From Crossaster papposus (taxonomy: Eukaryota; Echinodermata; Asteroidea; Velatida; Solasteridae), in NCBI GenBank assembly GCA_037893245.1, contig JBAIAA010001153.1, positions 310,001 through 374,000 on the forward strand: DNA of 64,000 nucleotides. The letters run 5' to 3'. This document shows, piece after piece, positions 47,387 to 57,075 of this stretch. Every line of letters starts with the position of its first letter. Positions within the stretch are counted from its first letter, which is position 1. The translations under genes and the position numbers were made by a program. The notes below the pieces were generated by a model. That model ran no database searches. It was given only the letters and a program-made list of their open reading frames with translations, and had not been told where the DNA came from.

Positions 47387-47436
47387 GTCCCAACATTAAC
47401 CGCTCCATCCTAACTTTTTATTAAGAAAGATTTGTG

Positions 47437-47642
47437 GTAACACCTTGTGAAAGGATCTCTTTTGAGAAGAGGTAGGGTGGTTGTGATAAGAACCGCCGGT
47501 ATGCTCTGGTCGTATTCAGGTGGGGAAGCAGAAGAGGACGACCAGAGCATACTGGTCGAAACATCCTGTTAAACCACTGGTTCTTATCAGAACCACCCTA
47601 CATGTACCTCTTCTCAAAAGAGATCCGTTCACATGGTGTTAC
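47437..47642. mobile_element. 206-bp hairpin element
   Basis: GTAACACCTTGTGAAAGGAT and ATCCGTTCACATGGTGTTAC are inverted, as are CTCTTTTGAGAAGAGGTA/TACCTCTTCTCAAAAGAG, GATAAGAACC/GGTTCTTATC and CGGTATGCTCTGGTCG/CGACCAGAGCATACTGG. The arms form nearly the whole element. It is non-coding. Confidence 0.8.
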
Positions 47643-47689
47643 TGCAAATCATTCTAAGTCTATAGTCTCCACCATGCAAAGCTTTAAAT

Positions 47690-47960
47690 CTCATTCATAA
47701 ATACCTGGGACAGTTGAGGCATTCCTATTGGTCAAGAGCCTGTCTTGTGGCCGGTATTAAACGGGCGATAAAGTGTTTAAAACCGCTGGCAACAAAACCC
47801 TTTCATGCAATGTCGCATTATACCCGTCCCCAAGGCTCACTTATTTCCAATCGTACCTCGTCTCCAAAAGTAAGAGCGGGTAGTGTTGGGCGCGTACAGC
47901 TCGACACCCTGGGAACGAGGTTGCCAATGGCAGTAATAGTCTGGTTCATAGTAAATAAGC
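47690..47960. repeat. Dispersed repeat (CCTATTGGTCAAGAGCC type)
   Basis: CATTCCTATTGGTCAAGAGC, GTGGCCGGTATTAAACGG and CGATAAAGTGTTTAAAACC recur inverted at about 59440-59575 inside a LINE fragment (on its minus strand, CATTGGTCGAGAGCTTGTC and GTTTTAAACGGGTGATAAAG). The 98-codon plus frame at 47714-48010 lies in this repeat and has no domain. Confidence 0.55.
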
Positions 47961-48105
47961 TTTATTGCATGTATTGTGTGGAGCGACAGAGGCGGAAACA
48001 TGTCATTTGACACACACGGAATGGCGAAACACCGAAATTTACTTGCGACAATTTTCCAGGATTTTCGGGGCTTTTTTGGCTGAATTTTACAAAAAAATAT
48101 TTATG

Positions 48106-48276
48106 AATGGGATTAAATGTGTGTTCGGTCGGTATTAATCACTCTGTTTAATACCGCTTGGAGTCTGGGTGCTGATAATTACCCTCGCCTTCGGCTCGGG
48201 TAATTATCAGCACGCAGACTCCAAGTGGTATTAAACAGAGTGATTAAAACCTCTCGAACACACATTTATTCCCTTA
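48106..48276. mobile_element. Near-perfect 150-bp hairpin
   Basis: Arms of about 70 bp pair: AAATGTGTGTTCGG with CGAACACACATTT, TTAATCACTCTGTTTAATACC with GGTATTAAACAGAGTGATTAA, CTTGGAGTCTG with CAGACTCCAAG, and GCTGATAATTACC with GGTAATTATCAGC. The loop reads CTCGCCTTCGGCTCG, itself a small stem. It could be a MITE core, and such a transcript would be a small-RNA substrate. Confidence 0.8.
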
Positions 48277-48571
48277 TTTAACTTTTTATTAGAACTCCTC
48301 CCACTCTCTGTTTTCTTGACAAACCTGTGCAAACAAACTAGTTACCCTAGTCCTTGACAATCTCAATGGTATCCTTCGTGTTCCAGATTTGTGACTGGAA
48401 AACCATGTGAAGCAAGCCAGCTGCTGAATCATTACTAGCAGTACAGCAATCCTACATGTACCAGTAGTCTACACATTCTACACATCCCTACCATAATAAA
48501 CATTATACACAAACCTACTGTTAAAAATGATGTAACTTTTATACAGGTCTATTTGCAAATAAAAAAATCTT

Positions 48572-48830
48572 TTAACTAGTTCGTGCTGGATGCCGTGTAT
48601 ACCTGGCAAAAATTTTCAGGAATTTAAAACCGATAAACACGCCATGAGCAAGATCGGAAATATATGTCAGCAACCAGCTTGCAGCGAGCGAGGCAGGAGA
48701 ATATCAGGATGTACTACCCACTACCCACAGATGCCGGCTAGCTGAACCCGTCTCGGATCGAGGTTCGTGAAAAACAATTCCGCGCCTGAGCCCGGTTAAT
48801 GTCAAAAAAATCCCGGCGGGAACTGGTGAA
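48572..48830. mobile_element. MITE-A copy 9
   Basis: Starts TTAACTAGTTCGTGCTGGATG and ends CCCGGCGGGAACTGGTGAA, so one base of the right TTAA has mutated. The body is intact with GAGCAAGATCGGAAATATATG, a duplicated CTACCCA word and GATCGAGGTTCGTGAAAA. Confidence 0.85.
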
Positions 48831-49077
48831 CAATGCTGTAACATCTTTCCCACCACAAAGTAATGTAGATACTGTAATAGTCACCTTGTCAGCACACCAT
48901 GAAATGGTGTACCGTGTGCACAAAGTCCTTGTATCATTTTGTGGTGCAGCAGAACACTAGCGGGGTGCCGCGCAAATGTTGACATGTTTTAAAATATAAG
49001 CTTGGAGTTATCTTACCAGCCTAAATGTTTTGTCAAATTCTTTACATATCATGTGGACAAGTACCTTCAGGAGACTG

Positions 49078-49409
49078 TTAAAGGTAGGATACACCATTGG
49101 TAATTGCTTGAATTATCACGAATGGGTAGATTTGGGGGTAGTATTTTATAGTAAATATAGTTTAATTGACCTGTTTGAAGTTTTATAATCATGAATGATG
49201 AGAAAAGCACGGAAAACGGCATTCGTTTTCAATCGGCGTCGGGCAGTTATTCTTATGTTATCTTTTTCGGAATAATTACAGGATATCTAGCGCAATCATT
49301 TTGCTGGATGCCAAGAATCATTATTTACTTTCAAATGAGTAAGATATTTCCTAATAATTCGGTAGTAAATATTTTCGATATATGTGCAAATTGTGTATCC
49401 TACCTTTAA
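49078..49409. mobile_element. MITE-B copy 5
   Basis: Starts TTAAAGGTAGGATACACCATTGG and ends GTGTATCCTACCTTTAA. It has the same orientation as copy 2. TTAA is present at both ends. A 72-codon frame inside is incidental. Confidence 0.85.
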
Positions 49410-49859
49410 CTGAATGTTCTTGACAAAAAAAGGAAATGAACCAAGTATTTACTACCCTGCTCATGCTTGTGATTACATGTACATATCATTGTACGGTAGG
49501 ATTGGCTTGAGAGAAATTGGGATTAATATTGGGCTTTTGTTACTAAATTTCTTTATAACAAAAGCGAATGTGCTGGTTAATCGAGTCATTGAGGCCATGG
49601 CCTGGTTATGAAAGGTCAAAAGCATGACTAGCTCTGTAATTTGGCAGGTGGGAACGATTGAAATCTAATCAATTAGAAATGTGTTTCCACAGGTATACCA
49701 AGGCGAACATTTCCAGGGCTCGTTTTAGAAAACTATATGTAAGAGAAAAAAAGATGTTGAGACCAGGTGTTATTTGGGTTGCACTCCACAATAATGTAAT
49801 GAACTTCATGTACACAAATGTACACGTACACTGTATGTAGGGAGTGGCCAAATTCTACG

Positions 49860-49897
49860 TGCGTGTACCACGTACATGTATGTACGTGGTACACGCA
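49860..49897. repeat. Perfect 38-nt palindrome
   Basis: Arms TGCGTGTACCACGTACAT and ATGTACGTGGTACACGCA are exact inverses separated by GT. They are embedded in an ACGTAC/ACATGTAC-rich stretch. Confidence 0.9.
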
Positions 49898-50696
49898 TAC
49901 TGCTTAAACTTATACATTGTATGCCAAATCTGGGCTCTTTTTGATAAAGAACTGACTTTTTGTTTCACATTTAGAACCCAATTCATGATTTCTGATTGGT
50001 ATCAACATTTTGTGATTCATATTTTACACGTAGACAAAGTGAAATCCAGAAAGTCGCTAATTACAACTACAACAAACTATATCAGTCTCCTTCATTGACA
50101 GCCAATTAGGGTGTTGCTTTTTCAATGTTGGTTTTAAATATTAAATGACTATACCGCTAACTCCTCATTCAGCTCGTGGAGGTACTGTCATGTCCTTGTG
50201 CAGACATTTCAAATTCATGTTTGTTTGTAGAACAAAATGAAATTAGATGATTTAAATTTTGAAAGTGTACTCTAAATGCATCGTGCCAATTTCCCGTTCC
50301 CATTTCCAGAGATAACTTTCAACTGCACTGCTGTAACGTAATAATATGTAAGGTGCATGTACTGATAGTTTTAATTAACCACATGAGGCAAATAGGCCAG
50401 TGTTTTGGACAGAGAATTATTGTTAAAGTTGTTGCTGCCAATTCCTGATTTAGAATGATGCTTTCTCAATCTCTTCAACAACTTTTACCCATTACATAAA
50501 CCACAAGATAATGACCAATTTATTTCATGGAAATGGCCCCAATGAATTGCCCATCTGTTTCTGTGACTCCTGAGGGAGATGGCTGGAAACAGGGAGTTCC
50601 TTCCCACCACATTGAGCAATGTTGGCCATGAGTTGTGGTCAGTGTTTTCTTCAATCTGTAGCTCATCAAAACAAAAATCACACCTGATTTTTTCGG
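49898..50696. other. Intergenic region without supported genes
   Basis: No TIR pair, RNA gene, or protein motif was recognised. Confidence 0.35.
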
Positions 50697-50916
50697 TTAA
50701 AGGTAGTATACACCATTGGTAATTGCTTGAATTATCATGAATGACGGCGATCGCGAATTTTTGTTTATAAAATTCAATTTTTTTGAATAATTACAGGATA
50801 TCTAGCGCAATCCTTTTGTTGAATGCCTAGAATCAATATTTACTTTCAATTGAGTAAGATATTTCTTAATAATTCGGTAGTAAATATTTTCGATATCTGC
50901 AAATGGTGTCCTTTAA
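50697..50916. mobile_element. MITE-B copy 6 (internally deleted)
   Basis: Starts TTAAAGGTAGTATACACCATTGG and ends CTGCAAATGGTGTCCTTTAA. At 220 bp it is shorter than its relatives because GAATTATCATGAATG is followed directly by ACGGCGATCGCG. The central part has been deleted. Confidence 0.8.
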
Positions 50917-51125
50917 GTCCCAAGTCACTGTAAATAAATGTCACCAAGTTAGTTGCATTGTAATGTAGAGTTTATAACCAGTTCAATTCTATGCTTTTAT
51001 TTTAACCAACTGTAGTGTCCGACAGGAAACTCTTAGCGCACCTGTTTTTTTTACTAAATACCTTCTTGACAAGGATGGTTAATAGTCGAGTTAGATTGAT
51101 TTAGGAATAGCGGACTGACATTCAG

Positions 51126-51535
51126 ATGGTTCAACAAGGCATTGGAACTATATACCATGTCCCAAATAATCATTTGAAAATGTACCCACCTATACTCAAT
51201 GTGTTACTCAATTCCTTTATCAGGGGTCGAAATAACAACTATCCGTCATACCATGGAGGAATTGGAACACATTATTCCTCCATGGTCATACTAGACAACG
51301 AATTGGCAAATGAGTTATCCTGCAGATTTTTTCCTAAGAGTGTGGGCAGCTGGCCACTAAATACACAAAATGACGAGAAAACAAGGCATTGGAAACAATG
51401 TTTTGAATGGCTTAAAAACACAGAAGTTATACATAATGTTTTATTATACTATGTCAATCCTGGCCAGCTTGAATTGGGTTGTTTTGTTAAGTTTATTTTG
51501 TGGATAGTTGTGTGTTTGCAATTTGGCCGAATCCT
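51126..51535 (+). other. Open stretch of unknown significance before the tandem array
   Basis: About 137 codons are open from the ATG at 51126 to the edge of the TATATAATAATA sequence. The frame then runs into the tandem array to 51701. No domain, transmembrane segment or signal peptide is recognisable. A hairpin (ACCATGGAGGAA/TTCCTCCATGGT) sits inside it, which argues against coding. Confidence 0.15.
51252..51289. repeat. Dispersed CATGGAGGAA hairpin
   Basis: ACCATGGAGGAA and TTCCTCCATGGT are perfect inverses around a 13-nt loop. The same arm occurs at 27130-27156 (perfect) and 14309-14342 (imperfect), in otherwise unrelated sequence. Confidence 0.75.
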
Positions 51536-51577
51536 ATATAATAATACGCTACTCTCTGTCTGTCTGTGTGTCTGTCT

Positions 51578-52432
51578 GTGCGCGCTTTTTCGTCCCCTTC
51601 CCGGGGTCGTGCGGCGTTCAAACTCGGTGGGTGGGTCCGGCTCGGTCCCCGCAAGAACCAGTTTGCATTCGCTAGGGCGTGCGAGGTCAAAGGTCATCTA
51701 GGGGTCACCTTTTTGAATCTGTGCGCGCTTTTTCGTCCCCTTCCCGGGGTCGTGCGGCGTTCAAACTCGGTGGGTGGGTCCGGCTCGGTCCCCGCAAGAA
51801 CCAGTTTGCATTCGCTAGGGCGTGCGAGGTCAAAGGTCATCTAGGGGTCACCTTTTTGAATCTGTGCGCGCTTTTTCGTCCCCTTCCCGGGGTCGTGCGG
51901 CGTTCAAACTCGGTGGGTGGGTCCGGCTCGGTCCCCGCAAGAACCAGTTTGCATTCGCTAGGGCGTACGAGGTCAAAGGTCATCTAGGGGTCACCTTTTT
52001 GAATCTGTGCGCGCTTTTTCGTCCCCTTCCCGGGGTCGTGCGGCGTTCAAACTCGGTGGGTGGGTCCGGCTCGGTCCCCGCAAGAACCAGTTTGCATTCG
52101 CTAGGGCGTACGAGGTCAAAGGTCATCTAGGGGTCACCTTTTTGAATCTGTGCGCGCTTTTTCGTCCCCTTCCCGGGGTCGTGCGGCGTTCAAACTCGGT
52201 GGGTGGGTCCGGCTCGGTCCCCGCAAGAACCAGTTTGCATTCGCTAGGGCGTACGAGGTCAAAGGTCATCTAGGGGTCACCTTTTTGAATCTGTGCGCGC
52301 TTTTTCGTCCCCTTCCCGGGGTCGTGCGGCGTTCAAACTCGGTGGGTGGGTCCGGCTCGGTCCCCGCAAGAACCAGTTTGCATTCGCTAGGGCGTACGAG
52401 GTCAAAGGTCATCTAGGGGTCACCTTTTTGAA
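51578..52432. repeat. Six-copy 143-bp tandem array
   Basis: Units start at GTGCGCGCTTTTTCG at 51578, 51721, 51864, 52007, 52150 and 52293. Units are virtually identical; one G/A difference (GCGTGCGAGG in units 1-2, GCGTACGAGG in units 3-6) marks an amplification step. Because 143 is not a multiple of three, the same peptide words appear in rotating frames, producing several look-alike ORFs. The unit is GC-rich compared with its flanks. Confidence 0.97.
51684..51707 (+). promoter_or_regulatory. DR1 + DR5 nuclear-receptor-type half-site cluster (repeated six times)
   Basis: AGGTCA-A-AGGTCA is a perfect DR1, and the second AGGTCA plus TCTAG plus GGGTCA forms a DR5. The cluster recurs at 143-bp steps starting at 51827, 51970, 52113, 52256 and 52399. 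DR1 sites are bound by RXR/HNF4/COUP-TF-type receptors and DR5 by RAR/RXR-type receptors. The match is seen directly; function is inference. Confidence 0.5.
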
Positions 52433-52551
52433 GTTGGTCGGATCGTGCTTAAACTCGGTCAACATGTATCCACAATCCCCATCCATCCAGGGAAGTAGCT
52501 ACAAACCCTAGAACCGACAAACCCCGGGTGACCGCCTAGTATATAATAATA

Positions 52552-53044
52552 ATAGGCCTAATATTAATGTTCCTTTTTTTCAAAAGCTTAACCTGAAACT
52601 TTAACTCTATATTGTCATACGGGCATACAGTCTGAATACGAACATACAGAATTCAGGGCTAGTTAGTGCCCCAAGAACTTTGTTTAGGTGACACAAACAT
52701 TGCTTTTCCTCTCCTAATTGGATTTGACTAAGGCCTGGATGTTCCAGCTTTCAGCAAATGCCCCTAAAATAAGGGGAGCAATTGTGCATTCATGACCACC
52801 TTGATGTGAAGGCTTGCCTCAAGAGGTTTTCCCCAAAACGTGAGGTCATTAATTATACAAGTCACCTGGCACCAAATTGCTTCAGTGGAAGCCATGAATG
52901 GCAAGTAACTTATAACATGCAGTGGACATCACCAGGTGTCTGAGGGTGACGATTGTCAAGTTGCATCAGGCTCCTTGTCATTTTATGCCCTTATAGTGTT
53001 TTTGTTAACCTACAAATGACTTCTGCAACCTTGAGCAGTCTTTT
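52552..53044. other. Intergenic stretch, nothing recognised
   Basis: No repeat ends, coding region or RNA gene are evident. Confidence 0.35.
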
Positions 53045-53415
53045 TTAAAGGTAGGATACATCATTGGTAGATGCTTAAATTATAATGAGTAGGTGGATTT
53101 GGGGGGTTGCATTTTATAGTAAATATCATTTAACTGACTTGTCTGAAGTTTTACAATCATGGATGCCGAGAAAAGCACGAAAAACAGCGTTTGTTTTCAA
53201 CCGGTGTCAAGCAGTTATTCTTATGTTATTTGTGTTTTTTCGCAATCGACGTCCGGCGATCGCAAATTGTTCTTTATAAAATTCTATTTTTCAGAATAAT
53301 TACAAGATGCCTATATAGAATCATTATTTACTTTTAGATGAGTAAGATATTTCTTAATAATTCGTTAGTAATTTTTTTCCAATATCTGCAAACGGTGTAT
53401 AGGCCTACTACCTTT
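53045..53415. mobile_element. MITE-B copy 7
   Basis: Starts TTAAAGGTAGGATACATCATTGG and ends GGTGTATAGGCCTACTACCTTTAA, where a short GGCCTA insertion disturbs the right TIR. The body includes GGTGGATTTGGGGGGTTGC and ATTTCTTAATAATTCG. It abuts another repeat beginning TTAAAGATAGTATACAC. Confidence 0.85.
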
Positions 53416-53600
53416 AAAGATAGTATACACAATTTGCTTTTGCTGTAATTTTGGACGGGTTAATGGACGGGTTAGGGCATTCATATTTGTATAGTAATAA
53501 TTGCATCGCTGACCCATTTTGTCTTGTTTTGTGTTCATAAAAGCTAGAAATACCAGTCTCGTTCCTTGACTCCCTTCAAGGGGAAGTGTTTGAAAATAAT
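53412..53600. repeat. Third copy of the 15.4-kb/46.0-kb dispersed repeat
   Basis: TTAAAGATAGTATACACAATTTGC is followed by TTTTGCTGTAATTTT and diverged ATAGTAATAATTGCATCGC and ACCAGTCTCGTTCCTTGACTCC, in the same order as in 15386-15570. It shows that the family starts with a TTAAAG-type end. Confidence 0.5.
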
Positions 53601-54027
53601 CATGTTTTTACAACGATTGCCGGCCGGCAATCGTCTAAAATTGATACAAAATTTAACCCAATCACATCAGGTGCTGTGATTTCACAAGATGCTTGAGACT
53701 GTTAATAATTCACTTACAGTCAAGTAAGGTATTTCAAGTAAGGTATTTTTGGTTTGCAAATACTGCTAATAATATACTAAAAGCTGCAGTATCCAGTTTA
53801 TAGTAATAGTGTGACTTCACTTCAACTTCACACGAGTTGAACAGAACCATTAATGGAACTGGAAGTTAACGCGCTGCTGCACATTTAGCCAACGAGTGCT
53901 AGTAATAACTGGTGCGTGCAAGTGTATGACAAAGTCACTTTAAAAGCGAAAAAAACTTTTGGAGCTCTCCAAAAAGTGGCTTTACCATGTGGACTACAAT
54001 GTACCGGTACTGTAGCTTGTGGGCTAT

Positions 54028-54286
54028 TTAAAACCAGTTCATGCCAGGATTATTTTGCCATTGACCAGGCCCAGGCGCGGGATTGTTTTTCATGAACCTC
54101 GATCCGAGACAAGTTCAGGCTGGCATCTGTGGGTAGCACACCCTGATATTTCCGGCCTCGCTCACTGCGAGCCCGTCGCTGACAGATGTTTCCCACCTTG
54201 CCAGTAACGTGTTCATTCATAATCCGTTTTAAAGTTTGTAAAAAACTTTTGCATGTATACAAGTCATCTGACATGAACTGGTTATG
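54028..54286. mobile_element. MITE-A copy 10 (reverse)
   Basis: Starts TTAAAACCAGTTCATGCCAGG, ends GACATGAACTGGTTAT. Reverse orientation: CATTGACCAGGCCCAGGCGC, CTGTGGGTAGCACACCCTG, CTCGCTCACTGCGAGC. TIR and TTAA are slightly decayed. Confidence 0.85.
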
Positions 54287-55089
54287 TAAACATGGGGACA
54301 TCACTGAGAAACTCTTATAAATGGTTTGTTTTCACTAAAATATGTGTGCTACTTGTGTACTTCAAACATCATACCCAAACATTTTCGAATAAAACCTGGC
54401 CCTGCCACAGTTGCAGGATCTCGAAATCCAACACTAAAAAGACCCCATTTGTTGGTATTGTTGAACAAAAGCTTTGGGTAGACAATACAAATGCATTTTT
54501 TTAGTTGATGCCATGACTATAGCAAGGAGCAAAACCTGACCCTTGCTCTATGACAGCATGCCAATCAACAAGCGGTGATACAGTACATTGTGTTGCATCC
54601 AAATTTACGTGTTGCATTTTATATACATGTACATGTATCTTCAACTCTTCGCGGTTCATTTGCCCCTAACATTTCCATTAAAATACCAAAACCCTACACT
54701 GGTCGAGTCCAATGCCCTAAAGAGGATTTCTGTTCTTTGGCAAAAAATTAAAAGGGACCGATGACTACATAATCTCCCTGTGGAAGATCATCATGATAAA
54801 ACTCATCAAGGTTTCTGCCTTAAGGCATTTTTTAGAACAAAGGTACACAAGCAGAAAATCTTAACTCGCTCACGACGCTCAATATGTGGGGCATTCAGCA
54901 CCTTGTCAACTTTTTAAAAAAAAGCCAATTTATTTTCACATTTTCCAGTTGATAGAGTTACAAGATGAACGATCAGTTACCGGGAAGATTAGCTGCGTGC
55001 TGTATACATTAGGAGCTGGGGAAGTAGTGCGAAACCATGTGCGAAACCAAGCACCATGCTTGATGCATGATGCGTGTGACGTGAATTGG
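54287..55089. other. Intergenic region without supported genes
   Basis: Short frames only; an ACATGTACATGTA tract is near 54625. Confidence 0.35.
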
Positions 55090-55450
55090 AACAAAAAAAA
55101 CACAACTGTGATTCCGATTGCAAATTTGAAAACAATTGGTTTTAAACTTGCAACAAAATAAGGAGATGGTGTTTGATGTTCAGAAAAACCGAAAGGATAT
55201 CGATCCTGTCAACATAAATGGTGTCAATATTGAAACAGTCATTGATCACAAGCATCTGGGTACGCATATTGATAATCGTTTAAACTGGGATATCAACACT
55301 AAACAAATATTCTCGAAGGCTAACCAGTGGATTTATAGTTTGAGGAAACTCAAACTTTGTCAACATTGACCGGGATATAATTACGTATTGCATGGGTTAA
55401 TGGTCAGGGAAATTCCAGGCTCAATAATATTTTACCTAGCCTAAAAGAAT
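55090..55450 (+). pseudogene. LINE reverse transcriptase fragment (post-catalytic/thumb region)
   Basis: Frame 55136-55369 contains NKEMVFDVQKNR, INGVNIETVIDHKHLGTHID, NRLNWDINTK and SKANQWIYSLRKLK. This is the conserved block just after the catalytic palm of CR1/L2/Rex-like non-LTR reverse transcriptases (LG-x-x-ID ... LNW). Catalytic FADD is not present, and decayed sequence precedes it. Coding is lost after 55369 and the fragment is cut at 55451 by the TGTGACC-ended MITE. It is a dead relic. Confidence 0.85.
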
Positions 55451-56078
55451 ATATGTGACCTGTCACCACAAAATGAGAGTAAAGTCGCACAATGTGATTC
55501 AGAGATATGGCCATCCAAAGTCAAAATATGAAGGGGTGGTCAATTTTAAGATTTTGCGTAATTTGGAAAGCCCAAGTCCCCCTATACATATTTCCATTTT
55601 TGGGGTGAGATCAGATGATCGAAAACATTTTAAATTATGCAATTTTGCATAGTTAGTGTTTGGATTAAAGTCCATTAGTGGTATAATTAACATGGTAATT
55701 AAATATGCAAATCAGGTTCTCGTAAGTATCCGATGTTTTCGAAATTTTGATATTTTGTTGTTTATACAATAGTTTGTATGTGTGGAAAATTTCAAGAAGA
55801 AATAATGATTAGAACATAGCCGTTGCTATGCTCAACCGAACCTTACTTGTTTTGTAATGTTTTGCGCGTTTTTGTTTAAGATGTTTAAAGTAATTTATTT
55901 CTCACAAACACGTTTTGTGAAACCCATGACTTTCTAGAGCGCTGTAAAAAGTATTTATCGCAAAACCCCCAAGTGTTATGTATCATTGGGAAGCTCTATT
56001 TCTGAAGGATTTGAAAATACCAATATAATTTTCAATATTTCCGACTTTACTCTCATTTTGTGATGACAGGTCACATAT
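55451..56078. mobile_element. TGTGACC-ended MITE, copy 3
   Basis: ATATGTGACCTGTCACCACA with AAATGAGAGTAAAGTCG at the left, and CGACTTTACTCTCATTT with TGTGATGACAGGTCACATAT at the right. TIRs are about 38 bp with an indel. It truncates the LINE fragment to its left. The terminal 13 bp match the element at 19897-20314, while the rest of the TIR differs. It is non-coding. Confidence 0.8.
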
Positions 56079-56840
56079 GGACACTCAGCTCTTTAACATT
56101 ATGCCATTATAAACTATGGGTGGAGTTTCCCTTTAAAAACTAAAAGTGTATGCAGTGGATGGGTATCATCAAGCAGTATCAATTTAGCAGTATCGATAGT
56201 TTTATCAGCAGAGCTGCCTCATAGATTGCTCTCAAGTCCTGAATAGAATCACCAATGATTTTACTGGCCGTTTAATCCTCTTTAATTTGTTTGCATTTCC
56301 TACTGTCTGACCATTTAGGTCCGGCAGATTACGACAAATGAAAACTAAGACAAATCATTAAATGTCCTTTGCTCCAAGTGCAATTTTTTGCTTCAACAAA
56401 AGTTTTACAAGATGACAGGTTTTAAGTCTCGTTTATTCAACGAGGTCCAGTGTGTTTTGAAGGCTAAATGATTTTAAGTAAATCCTCAAGTTTTAATTAT
56501 CACTGTACATTTATTCCTATTGTTTAAAAAAAAAAAAAAGTTGTATGCCGATTGTTTTATACACCACTTGTAGATATCGAAACAATTTACTATCAAATTA
56601 TTACAAAATACCTGAACTGAATTGATAATTTTAAAATAAGAAATCCTGATAATTTGCAAAATAGCAAAAACCTGATAATATGAATAAAGTATTTTTGTAT
56701 ATATAAAGGGTTGCATCTGCTATAAAACAGTAGAACAGTCGTTTGTGCATCATATTAAAATAACCCTTTGATGCCAGTATTAATTCCTCACTGACCGGTT
56801 TATACGCATAATATATACATGTGATTATATACATGTATGT
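56079..56840. other. Intergenic region with a decayed MITE-B-like start
   Basis: TATACACCACTTGTAGATATCG, CTATCAAATTATTACAAAATACC at about 56558-56612 resembles a MITE-B/C left half without a matching right end. No gene is supported. Confidence 0.4.
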
Positions 56841-56858
56841 AAAGGAGCCTTTGTCCAG

Positions 56859-57075
56859 CAGCTGCACCACACAATGGACCCGAGCGTGCAGCTGTGAAAC
56901 GCGCATCGTGTCGTGTTTTACATAAATTTGGTTAAGAAGTGACATGATTCAAAAGGCAATCTGACCTACAACCAAATTTTACGCAAAATACAATGCGTGC
57001 GCATACCGCCTTTAGGCATATAAGGCACATTTGGATATACATGTACATGTATAGGGCACACCGTCTAAACAATGG
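56859..57075. repeat. Composite repeat: CAGCTGCAC hairpin plus relative of 32523-32763
   Basis: CAGCTGCAC/GTGCAGCTG (56859-56894) form a hairpin with CACAATGGACC in the loop, repeated at 58948-58981. The following TTTACATAAATTTGGTTAAG, CAACCAAATTTTACGC, GTGCGCATACCGCC and AGGGCACACCGTC parallel the foldback MITE at 32523-32763 in order, with loss of its left end. Confidence 0.6.

Larger units (their letters stand above)
51535..52551. mobile_element. Possible Helitron-like non-autonomous element
   Basis: A six-copy tandem array plus a GTCTGT-rich leader and a unique 105-bp tail are flanked by direct TATATAATAATA (51535-51546 and 52540-52551). The right end reads CCGCCTAGT, matching the Helitron CTRRT terminus, next to the AT-rich flank. 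A candidate TC start lies in ACTCTCTGTCTG at about 51553. A central tandem array is typical of Helitron/Helentron-associated non-autonomous elements. No Rep/helicase is present. The alternative is a plain minisatellite inside an ATA microsatellite. Confidence 0.4.

Noticed and set aside
51449..52511. Series of 65-102-codon ORFs with near-identical peptides
   Set aside because: They are the 143-bp tandem unit read in rotating frames. Every one ends at the same unit-encoded stop.
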